Below are positions 1 to 8,250 of a DNA stretch of 64,000 nt, in pieces. Position 1 is the stretch's first letter. Every line of letters begins with the position of its first letter. Origin of the DNA: PALSA-505 sp963762615 (GTDB lineage Bacteria; Actinomycetota; Actinomycetes; Streptosporangiales; Streptosporangiaceae); the NCBI GenBank assembly GCA_963762615.1, contig CAVXLG010000006.1, positions 186,001 through 250,000 of the forward strand. The letters are read 5' to 3'. Below the pieces are notes generated by a model. That model was not told where the DNA came from. It searched no databases and worked only from the letters and a program-made list of their open reading frames with translations. The position numbers and the translations under genes were made by a program.

Positions 1-18
1 CGGCGGCCTGCGGCCCGC

Positions 19-1119
19 TCACCGGCCGTCCCTGATCACGCCGATCACCGCGGCCGCCAGCTTGATGTCCGCGTCCCGCACGCCCAACGCGGCGGCCGCG
101 CAAGACATCCCCGCCACCCGGCCGGGGTCGGCCAGGACGGGCAGCAGCGTGTCCCGGATCCACTCCGGGGTCAGCCTGGCGTCCTCGACGACCAGCCCGC
201 CGCCGGCCCGGACGATGGGCTCGGCGTTCAGCATCTGCTCGCCGTTGCCGTGCGGCAGCGGGACGTACGCGGCCGGCAGGCCGACCGCTGTCACCTCCGC
301 GCAGGTGTTCGCCCCGGCCCGGCACAGCACCAGGTCGGCGGCCGCATAGGCGAGATCCATCCGGTCCATGTACGGCACGATCAGCTGCGCTGGGCCCGGC
401 TCGGGCGGCAGCGCATCCCGGGAAGGCGCCGTCACGGCGGAGCGCGGCCCGGAGATGAGCAGCAGCTGCACGCCGGCCTGCCGTATCCACCCGGCCGCGC
501 CGAGAACCGCCTGGTTCAGCGACCGCGCACCCTGCGATCCGCCGGTCACGAGCAGCACCGGCAGGTCGGGCCGGAACCCGAAATGCGCCCGCGCCTTGTC
601 GGCCTGGTCGAGCCGGTCCAGCTCGCTGATCTGGCGCCGCAGCGGGATGCCCAGGTAGCGGGCGTGCGGCAGCGACGCGCCGGGGCTGCCGGTGAACACG
701 TTCCGGGTCAGCCGGGCGCCCAGCCGGTTGGCCAGGCCCGGACGCGGGTTGGCCTCGTGCACCACGATCGGTACCCGGCGGCGCCTGGCGGCCAGGTAGC
801 CGGGCGTCGAGACGTACCCGCCGAACCCGACCAGGGCGTCTGCCTCGGTGACGTCGAGCACTCCGGCCGCCGCGCTGATCGCCGCGGCCAGCCTGCCGGG
901 AACGGTCAGCAGCTGGGGGGTGACCGAGCGCGGCAGCGGCACCGGGGGGATGACCGCGAGTTCGTAGCCGTGCTGCGGCACGAGCCTGGTCTCCAGGCCC
1001 CGCTTGGTGCCGAGGAAGGTCAGCCCGATCGACGGGTCGGCCCGCCGGAGCGCGTCCGCCAGGGCGAGCGCGGGTGAGATGTGGCCGGCCGACCCGCCGC
1101 CGGCCAGGACGACTCTCAT
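19..1119 (-). CDS. murG: MurG, UDP-GlcNAc:undecaprenyl-PP-MurNAc-pentapeptide GlcNAc transferase
   Basis: Converts lipid I to lipid II on the inner face of the membrane by adding GlcNAc. The 366-residue protein opens with MRVVLAGGGSAGH, the MurG glycine-rich loop, and carries HEANPRPGLANR, GGSQGARSLN and the UDP-sugar-binding stretch around CRAGANTCAEV and HGNGEQ. Length is normal for the family. ATG at 1119 is preferred; a TTG two codons upstream (1125) sits closer to the GAGGAG ribosome site and is an alternative. It is the last visible gene of the dcw cluster on the minus strand; murC and ftsQ/ftsZ would be expected beyond the left edge. A 233-base gap separates it from ftsW, the only sizeable gap among the genes downstream of ftsL, and I see no convincing gene in it. 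Confidence 0.96.
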   Translation of the reverse strand: MRVVLAGGGSAGHISPALALADALRRADPSIGLTFLGTKRGLETRLVPQHGYELAVIPPVPLPRSVTPQLLTVPGRLAAAISAAAGVLDVTEADALVGFGGYVSTPGYLAARRRRVPIVVHEANPRPGLANRLGARLTRNVFTGSPGASLPHARYLGIPLRRQISELDRLDQADKARAHFGFRPDLPVLLVTGGSQGARSLNQAVLGAAGWIRQAGVQLLLISGPRSAVTAPSRDALPPEPGPAQLIVPYMDRMDLAYAAADLVLCRAGANTCAEVTAVGLPAAYVPLPHGNGEQMLNAEPIVRAGGGLVVEDARLTPEWIRDTLLPVLADPGRVAGMSCAAAALGVRDADIKLAAAVIGVIRDGR

Positions 1120-1352
1120 CGCCAACTGCTCTCCTCACGTCGATCCCGGTCCGGACGCGGCCCGCCGCCGCCCGCCGGACCGGCGAGTACGGTCAGGCCC
1201 GGCCTGGGCGCGCCGGCAGATCTTCTGCGGCGCGGGCCGGCGCCCAGGCGACCGGCCGCGCTGCCGTCGCCGCCGGCAGCTCCACCATCGACTCCTCCTC
1301 CGCTCCTCCGCGTCACCGGACGCCGCCTGACTGCCTCGTGCGCCGCCCGGAA

Positions 1353-2714
1353 CTACGGACCCGCCCTCGAAGACAGGCCAAGCCAGCTTAGAACCCGGCG
1401 CGGGCCGCTCTCGCCCCGAGCAGCCAAGGCTTCTCGCGCCCCTGGCTCCCGCCTTGCGAACGACATCAGCATGCCGAGTGCCGTCATGGTGACCAGCAGC
1501 GAGGACACCCCCTCCGAGACCAGCGGGAGCGGTACCCCGGTGATCGGGAACACGCCGATCACCGCGCCGATGTTCACCACCGCCTGGACCACGATCCATG
1601 CGGTGGCGGCCGCCGCGGCGAGCCGCATGAACGTGTCATCGACCCGCCGCGCGATGCGCATCCCGGCGTAGGCGAGGCCGCCGTACAGCGCCGACACGCA
1701 CAGCGTGCCGACCAGGCCCAGCTCCTCGCCGATGATGGCGAAGATGTAGTCGGTCGTGGCATTCGGTACCCAGCCCCATTTCTCCCTGCTCGCGCCCAGG
1801 CCCACGCCGAACCAGCCGCCCGAGCCGATCGCGTACTTGCCCTGGATGCTCTGCATGTTGACCCCCACCGGGTTGGCCTGGGGGTTCATGAAGCTGGTGA
1901 GGCGCTCCAGCCGGTACGGCGCGACGATGATCAGCATGAGCATGACCAGGCCCATCAGGCCGAGTATCCCCGCGAACAGCCGGCCCGGCGTGCCGATCAC
2001 CCATAGCAGCATGAGGAAGATGGTCAGCAGCACGAACGTGGTGCCGAGATCGTCGCCGAGCATCACGAGCAGGCAGATGAGGCCCGCGCCGGGCAGCAGC
2101 GGCATCAGCAGGTGCCGCCACTCGGTGAGCTGGCCGAGCTTCTCCTTGCGCGCCAGCAGGTCCGCTCCCCATAGCACGAAGGCGAACTTGGCCAGCTCGG
2201 ACGGCTGCAGCTGGAACGGCCCGAGCTGGATCCAGCGGGACGCGCCGCCGGACACCACCCCTACGCCCGGGATGAGGGTGAGCAGCAGGCCGAGCACCGA
2301 GATGGCCAGCAGCGGATAGGCGGCGGCCCGGAACAGCCGCGGTGACGACCGCGCCGCGATCCACATGAGCGGCAGGCCGAGCGCCACGCCCAGCAGCTGC
2401 TTCTGGAAATCCCGGTACGGCGGCTCGCCGCTCACCAGCGCGGAGGCCGACGAGGTGGACAGCACCATGACCAGCCCGAGCGCGAGCAGCAGCAGGGAGA
2501 TCCCGGCGATCATGTAGTACGACAGCAAGGGCCGGCTGAGCAGGGCGGACCATGCGGCCAGCGGCTCGCGCGGGATCAGGCGGCCGCCTCGCGCAGGACC
2601 GGGCCCGCCGTCACCGTCACCGCTGCCGTCACCGTCCGTGCCGCTGCCGTCCGCGCCGCCGCCGCGCGGATCCCAGAATCCGCTCCCGGCGCCGCCGACG
2701 GTAGTGGCGCTCAT
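1353..2714 (-). CDS. ftsW: FtsW, septal peptidoglycan polymerase (SEDS family)
   Basis: SEDS-family glycosyltransferase that polymerises lipid II at the division septum together with FtsI. The 453-residue protein has a hydrophilic Gly/Asp-rich N-terminus of about 45 residues, then about ten membrane segments. Recognisable SEDS signatures include GGASRWIQLGPFQLQPSE in the centre and GEELGLVG plus PLPLVSEGVSS near the end. The start codon overlaps the murD stop in an ATGA (2711-2714), suggesting translational coupling. RodA is the main alternative, but the position between murD and murG in a dcw cluster makes FtsW the right call. Confidence 0.95.
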   Translation of the reverse strand: MSATTVGGAGSGFWDPRGGGADGSGTDGDGSGDGDGGPGPARGGRLIPREPLAAWSALLSRPLLSYYMIAGISLLLLALGLVMVLSTSSASALVSGEPPYRDFQKQLLGVALGLPLMWIAARSSPRLFRAAAYPLLAISVLGLLLTLIPGVGVVSGGASRWIQLGPFQLQPSELAKFAFVLWGADLLARKEKLGQLTEWRHLLMPLLPGAGLICLLVMLGDDLGTTFVLLTIFLMLLWVIGTPGRLFAGILGLMGLVMLMLIIVAPYRLERLTSFMNPQANPVGVNMQSIQGKYAIGSGGWFGVGLGASREKWGWVPNATTDYIFAIIGEELGLVGTLCVSALYGGLAYAGMRIARRVDDTFMRLAAAAATAWIVVQAVVNIGAVIGVFPITGVPLPLVSEGVSSLLVTMTALGMLMSFARREPGAREALAARGESGPRRVLSWLGLSSRAGP

Positions 2715-4156
2715 GACGCTCCGGCCAGCGCCCGCACCGCCGCGGCAAATGCGTCCCCGCGCGCCCCGTAGTTCCTGAACATGTCGAGCGAGGCGGCGGC
2801 CGGCGCGAGCAGGACGGTGTCGCCCGGTGCGGCAAGGGCGGCAGCCTCGGTCACAACGCGCTCCATGATCCTAGTGTCGGTGCCGGCCAGCTCGACGACC
2901 GGGACATCGGGCGCGTGTCGCGCGAGAGCCTGCCGCAGGACGCCCCGGTCCCGGCCGAGCAGCACCGCCGCCCGCAGCCGGCTGGCCACCCCGTGGACCA
3001 GGTCGTCGATATCGGCGGCCTCGCCGCGCAGCATCCCGCCTGCCACCCAGACCACCGACGGGTAGGCGGCCAGCGAGGCGGCCGCGGCGTGCGGATTGGT
3101 CGCCTTGGAGTCGTCCACGTAGCACACGCCGTCGAGGTCGGCCACCCGGGTGATCCGGTGTGGTTCGGGCTCGAATGCGCGCAGCCCGGCACCGACCGCG
3201 GCCGCCTCTACCCCGTAGGCCCGGGCCAGGGCCGCCGCGGCCAGCGCGTTGGCCACGTTGTGCGGCGCGGCCGGCCGGACGTCGCTGACCGGGGCCAGCT
3301 CGACGTTCGCGCCGAACGCGCGGTTGACGAGGGCGCCGCCCGACACGCCGAACTCGCCGGGTGCCGGCGGCCCGAGCCGGAAGGGGATGACCCGGGATAG
3401 CGCGGCCGCGCCGGCGGCCAGCCGGCGCGACCACGGGTCATCGGCGTTGCAGACGGCGATCGTCCCCGGCGCGAAGATCCGCGCCTTGTCCCGCGCGTAC
3501 GATTCCATGTCGCCGTGCCAGTCGATGTGATCGGCGGCCAGGTTGAGCACGGTCGCGGCCAGCGGCCGCAGCGAGCAGCTCCAGTGCAGCTGGAAGCTGG
3601 ACAGCTCGACCGCAAGCACCCGGTAAGGCCCGGCCTCGGTGACCGCCTCGACCGCCGAGGTGCCGACGTTCCCGGCCGCGGCTGCCCGCAGCCCGGCCGC
3701 GGCGAGCATCGCGGCGAGCATTTTCACCGTCGTCGTCTTGCCGTTGGTGCCGGTGACGCCCAGCCACGCCTGCGCGGTGCCGTCGGGGAACACCGGGCGC
3801 AGCCGCCAGGCCAGCTCGACGTCGCCGATGACCGGGATACCGGCGTGGCCGGCCGCGGCGAGCAGCGGGGCATCCGGCCGCCAGCCCGGCGAGGTGACCA
3901 CGAGCTCGGTGCCCGGCGGGACGCCGGCTTCACCGGCCGCGCGGCCGAGCAGCACCCTGATCCCCAGCCGGCCGAGCTCGGCCGCGCGCCGGCGGCGTAT
4001 CTCGTCGTCGCCGGAGTCCAGCACGGTGACCTGCGCGCCGCGGGCGGCGAGGGCCCGGGCAGCCGGCGGCCCGGAGACGCCGAGGCCGGCCACGCAGACC
4101 AGCCGCCGGTCCCAGGATGCGCCGCCCGGCGGTGAGCCGGGAGGACCGCCGGTCAT
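2711..4156 (-). CDS. murD: MurD, UDP-MurNAc-L-alanine:D-glutamate ligase
   Basis: Cytoplasmic Mur ligase adding D-Glu to UDP-MurNAc-L-Ala. The 481-residue protein has an N-terminal Rossmann-like UDP-binding part (CVAGLGVSGPPAARAL, residues 21-36), an ATP P-loop GTNGKTT at about residues 136-142, and the C-terminal Mur ligase domain with DDSKATNPHAA. The frame stays open upstream of 4156, but ATG 4156 is chosen because it overlaps the mraY stop as ATGA (4153-4156) and begins just before the conserved fold. The last four bases overlap ftsW in the same way. Confidence 0.95.
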   Translation of the reverse strand: MTGGPPGSPPGGASWDRRLVCVAGLGVSGPPAARALAARGAQVTVLDSGDDEIRRRRAAELGRLGIRVLLGRAAGEAGVPPGTELVVTSPGWRPDAPLLAAAGHAGIPVIGDVELAWRLRPVFPDGTAQAWLGVTGTNGKTTTVKMLAAMLAAAGLRAAAAGNVGTSAVEAVTEAGPYRVLAVELSSFQLHWSCSLRPLAATVLNLAADHIDWHGDMESYARDKARIFAPGTIAVCNADDPWSRRLAAGAAALSRVIPFRLGPPAPGEFGVSGGALVNRAFGANVELAPVSDVRPAAPHNVANALAAAALARAYGVEAAAVGAGLRAFEPEPHRITRVADLDGVCYVDDSKATNPHAAAASLAAYPSVVWVAGGMLRGEAADIDDLVHGVASRLRAAVLLGRDRGVLRQALARHAPDVPVVELAGTDTRIMERVVTEAAALAAPGDTVLLAPAAASLDMFRNYGARGDAFAAAVRALAGAS

Positions 4157-5211
4157 CCCGGGCTCATCCACTGGACGTAGAAGATCACCAGGCCGAGGCC
4201 GATGAACAGCCCGGAGATCAGCCAGAACCTGATGACGATGGTGGTCTCGGCCCAGCCGAGCAACTCGAAGTGGTGCTGCAGCGGAGCCATCCTGAACACC
4301 CGGTGGCCGGTGAGCTTGTACGAGCCGACCTGGATGACGACCGACAGCGTGATGATCACGAACAAGCCGCCGAGTATGACCAGCAGCAGCTGGGTCCTGG
4401 TCGTCACGGCAAGCCCGGCCAGCACCCCGCCGAGCGCCAGCGATCCGGTGTCGCCCATGAAGATCCTGGCCGGCGGCGCGTTCCACCACAGGAACCCGAT
4501 ACAGGCGCCGAGCACGGACGCGGCCACGATCGCCAGGTCAAGCGGGTCCCGGACGTCATAGCACTGCGGCGCGAGGAAGTTCGTGCAGTCGTTGCGGTCC
4601 TGCCAGATCCCGATGATCACGTACGCGGCGAGCACCAGCGCGGCGGCGCCGGTGGCGAGGCCGTCAAGGCCGTCGGTGAGGTTCACGCCGTTGGACATGC
4701 CGGCGATCATGAAGACGATCCAGAGGCCGAAGAAGACCGGGCCGATCGAGGGGCCGAAATCCCGCAGGAAGGAGAAGTGCGCGTCGGCGGGAGTCAGGTC
4801 GTAGCCGTCGCGGAAACGCAGGACGAGCAGGGCGAACAGCGCGCCGATCACGGCCTGGCCGGCCAGCTTGGCGCTGCTGCGCAGGCCGAGGCTGCGCTGT
4901 TTGTAGATCTTGATGAAGTCATCCATGAACCCGACCACGCCCAGGCCGGTCATGAGCATCAGCACCAGCAGCCCGGATACCTCCGGCGGGTCGTTCGTGC
5001 TGAGATGGCCGACGAAGTACCCGATCAGCGCGGCGATGATGATGACCGTGCCGCCCATCGTCGGCGTGCCCCGCTTGGTAGCGTGCGCGGCCGGGCCCTC
5101 CTCCCTGATCTCCTGCCCGTAGCCGCGGGCCCTGAAGATCCGGATCGCCAGCGGCGTGCCGAGCAGCGCCAGCAGCGTGGAGACGCCGGCCGCGACAAGG
5201 ATCGTCCTCAT
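4153..5211 (-). CDS. mraY: MraY, phospho-MurNAc-pentapeptide translocase
   Basis: Integral membrane enzyme that transfers phospho-MurNAc-pentapeptide to undecaprenyl phosphate, forming lipid I. The 352-residue protein starts MRTILVAAGVS and has about ten membrane segments. Family motifs are visible: NLTDGLDGLATG (Asp-rich active site), FMGDTGSLALGG, and the His-rich PLQHHFELLGW near the end. The frame is open further upstream, but ATG 5211 overlaps the murF stop (ATGA, 5208-5211) and gives the normal family length. Coupled to murF upstream and murD downstream. Confidence 0.96.
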   Translation of the reverse strand: MRTILVAAGVSTLLALLGTPLAIRIFRARGYGQEIREEGPAAHATKRGTPTMGGTVIIIAALIGYFVGHLSTNDPPEVSGLLVLMLMTGLGVVGFMDDFIKIYKQRSLGLRSSAKLAGQAVIGALFALLVLRFRDGYDLTPADAHFSFLRDFGPSIGPVFFGLWIVFMIAGMSNGVNLTDGLDGLATGAAALVLAAYVIIGIWQDRNDCTNFLAPQCYDVRDPLDLAIVAASVLGACIGFLWWNAPPARIFMGDTGSLALGGVLAGLAVTTRTQLLLVILGGLFVIITLSVVIQVGSYKLTGHRVFRMAPLQHHFELLGWAETTIVIRFWLISGLFIGLGLVIFYVQWMSPG

Positions 5212-6592
5212 GAGGCGGCCCCGGCGAGCAGCGCGTCCGCAACGCTCCACAGCCCCTCGGAGCGGGACGCCTTGACCAGCACGGTGTCCCCGGGGCCGAC
5301 CCGGTCGCTGACCGCCGCCACCGCGGCGGGCCCGTCCGGCACGTGCAGCAGCTCGCCCGGCCAGCCCGGCTGCGACTTCGCCCCGGCCAGCATCGGGGTG
5401 GCCGCCCCGACGACGATGAGCGCGCTGACGCCGGTCAGCGCCGCGTACGCGCCGACCTCCTCGTGCCATGCCGTCGAGTTGCCGCCCAGCTCCGCCATGT
5501 GACCGAGCACGGCGACCGTGCGGCCGCGGCCCGCCATCGAGGTCAGCGCGTTGAGCGCGGCCCGCACCGAATCCGGGTTCGCGTTGTACGCGTCGTTGAT
5601 CACCGTTACCCCGTCGGGACGGCGGTTTACCTCCATCCGTCGCCTGCTGCGAGCTACCGCGGCGCCGAGCGCCTCGGCCAGCGCGGCCGGGGCCATCCCG
5701 AGCGCTCCGGCCAGCGCGGCCGCGGCCAGCGCGTTGGACACGTTGTGCTCGCCGCGCAGGTTCAGCCGGACCTGTGCGTGTCCGCCCGGCGTGATCAGCG
5801 TGAAGGAGGACCGGCCGTCGGCGTCCACGGTCACGCCGGCGGCGCGGACATCCGCGTGGCCTGCCCGGCCGAAGGTGATCACCTGCGCAGCCGTTCGGGA
5901 GGCCATCTCGGCCACCGCCGGGTCGTCGGCGTTGAGCACGGCGAAGCCGTCGGCGGGCAGCGCCTCGACCAGCTCGCCCTTGGCCTGCGCCACCTCGCCC
6001 ACGTCGGCGAAGTAACCGCCGACGTGGGCGCGGCCCACGTTCAGCACGGCGCCGAGCCGTGGTGGCGCGATCGCGCAGAGCCGGGCGATCTGCCCGCGGC
6101 CGCGGGCGCCGAGCTCCAGGACCAGGTACCGGGTCCGCTCGCCGGCGCGCAGCACGGTAAGCGGGTGGCCGAGCTCGTTGTTGAACGAGCCTGCGGCGCC
6201 ACCGTGGGCCCCAGCCGCCCGGCCAGCTGGGCCAGCAGATCCTTGGTGGTCGTCTTGCCCGACGAGCCGGTGATCCCGGCGATCGTGAGCCCGGGCAGGC
6301 GGTCCACCACCGCGCGCGCCAGCGGCGCCAGCGCAGCCTGAACGTCGGGGACGATGAGCGCGGGCACCCCGGCCTGGCTGGCCAGCACCGCGACCGCCCC
6401 GGCGGCCACCGCGGCAGCGGCGAAGTCGTGCCCGTCCGCCCGCTCGCCCGGCAGGGCGGCGAACAACCCGCCGGGCGCGGCCTCGCGGGAGTCGATGACG
6501 ACCGGCCCGCGGACCAGGGCCCGCGGATCGGGCACCCGGTCGAGCGTGGCGCCGGTGATGCCCGCGATCTGCGCCAGCGACAGCGGGATCAT
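5208..6592 (-). CDS. murF: MurF, UDP-MurNAc-tripeptide:D-Ala-D-Ala ligase (split by one-base indel)
   Basis: Adds D-Ala-D-Ala to the UDP-MurNAc-tripeptide. Two adjacent frames together make one MurF of about 461 residues. The first part (ATG 6592) ends in the ATP site GITGSSGKTTTKDLLAQL and GPTVAP. The reading then has to move one frame near 6190-6196 to continue as GSFNNELGHPLTVLRAGE, the expected MurF sequence, and on to the C-terminal domain (NDAYNANPDS). Supplying one missing base near ccgcagg restores the frame. The start overlaps the murE stop (ATGA, 6589-6592). Because MurF is essential and both halves are well conserved, a sequence error is more likely than a pseudogene. Confidence 0.9.
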
Positions 6593-8231
6593 GCGCACCA
6601 CCCGTCCCTGCCCGCGCGGCGCTCGGCCGCGGCCCGGGCCGCCGCCTCGGCCGCCACCGTGCGGTCGTCGAACGGGATCACCGTCCCGCCGCAGTACTGC
6701 CCGCGCTCGTGTCCCTTGCCGGCTACCAGCACGACGTCCCCCTTGTCCGCGCCGCGGACGGCCAGGGCGATCGCGGCCGCCCGGTCCGGCTCCACGATCA
6801 CGTGCGCGCGCCGGTCACGGTCCACGCCGGCCGCTCCCTGCAGCATCTCGGACAGGATGGCGAGCGGATCCTCTGACCGCGGGTTGTCGCTGGTCAAGAT
6901 GGCCACGTCGGCCAGGCTGGCCGCGGCCGCGCCCATCAGCGGCCGCTTGGCCCGGTCGCGGTCTCCGCCGCAGCCGAGCACGATGGCGAGCCGGCCCTGG
7001 GTGACCGGACGCAGCGCCCGCAGCGCCGCCTCCACCGCCGCCGGCTTGTGCGAGTAGTCCACCAGGATCGTGAAGTCCTGTCCGTCGCCCGCGTCCACCC
7101 GTTCGAGCCGGCCTGGCACGCCCGGGCAGGCGGCGATGCCCGCCACCGCGTGCTGCAGCCCGACGCCCGCCTCCACCAGAGCCACCACAGCCCCCAGCGC
7201 GTTCGCGACGTTGAACTGGCCGGGCAGCGCGATCCTCGCGTCGGCCTCGATCCCGCCGGGGCCGAGCACCCGGAAGGCGCTGCCGTCGGCGCCGCAGCGG
7301 ACATCGGCGGCACGCCAGTCGGCCGCCGGGCGGCCGGCCGCGGAGAAGGTGGCCACGGGTATCCGGGCGCGGCCGGCCAGTTCGCGGCCCCGCGCGTCGT
7401 CGATGTTCACCACGCCCGCCCGGGAGTAGCGCGGGGTGAACAGCGCGGCCTTGGCGGCGAAGTAGTCGTCCAGGCTCGCATGGAAATCGAGGTGATCCTG
7501 CGACAGGTTGGTGAAGATCGCGACGTCGAAGGCCGTGCCCTCGACCCGGCCGAGCGCGAGCGCGTGGCTGGACACCTCCATCGCCGCCGCGGTGACCTGC
7601 TGCTCGGCCATCACCGCGAACAGGGCCTGCAGGTCGGTGGCCTCGGGCGTGGTGAGCTCGCTCGGCGCGCTGGCCAGCCGGCCCTGGTCTCGACCCCGCC
7701 GATCAGGCCGGTCGGGTAGCCGGACATCCGCAGCCCGGACTCGAGCAGGTAGCTGGTGGTCGTCTTGCCGCTGGTCCCGGTCACGCCGATCAGCAGCAGC
7801 CGCTCGGAGGGCCGGCCGTAGATCCAGGCCGCCACCTCGCCGAGCCTGGCCCGAACGTCGGCCAGCACGAACACCGGCAGCGCGCAGGCCATTGCCAGGT
7901 CGCGGCCGCCGGGGTCGGTGAGCACGGCGACGGCGCCGGCCCGGGCCGCCTCCCGGCAGAACCGCGCCCCGTGCTGGCGGCTGCCCGGCAGCGCGGCGTA
8001 CAGGTCGCCGGGCCGCACCTGCCGCGAGTCGTGCGTCACCCCGGTGAGCTGGGCAGCCCCGGGGGGCCCGGGGAACGGATCCCGCTCCGCCGGGCTGGTC
8101 ATCTTCACGCCGAGCAGGCTGGCGAGCCCGGTCAGCGGGCGCGGCGGTACCCGGGCCGGCCGCGAGGGGAGGCTCGCACCGGCCGGGCGCTCAGCCGGCG
8201 GCCCGCTGGCGGGAGGCGTGGCGGGTGGCAC
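6589..8231 (-). CDS. murE: MurE, UDP-MurNAc-tripeptide synthetase, meso-DAP type (split by one-base indel)
   Basis: Third Mur ligase, adding the diamino acid to UDP-MurNAc-L-Ala-D-Glu. The N-terminal part (GTG 8231) holds THDSRQVRPGDLYAAL and the P-loop GVTGTSGKTTTSYLLESGLR. It loses frame near 7676-7684, after GLIGGVETR, and the neighbouring frame continues LASAPSELTTPEATDLQALF then EVSSHALALGRVEG. One extra base in the short C-run at about 7681-7684 would rejoin them as roughly 547 residues. The motif TSDNPRSEDP matches the DNPR signature of meso-diaminopimelate-adding MurE, implying DAP-type peptidoglycan. The start codon is preceded by GGAGG at somewhat long spacing, 20 bases after the ftsI stop. 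Confidence 0.9.
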
Positions 8232-8250
8232 GCGCAGAGGTTACCTCCGA

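Noticed and set aside
1116..1316. A 66-codon Gly/Arg-rich frame between ftsW and murG
   Set aside because: Low-complexity composition typical of GC-rich noncoding DNA; no recognisable domain and it runs into murG in another frame.
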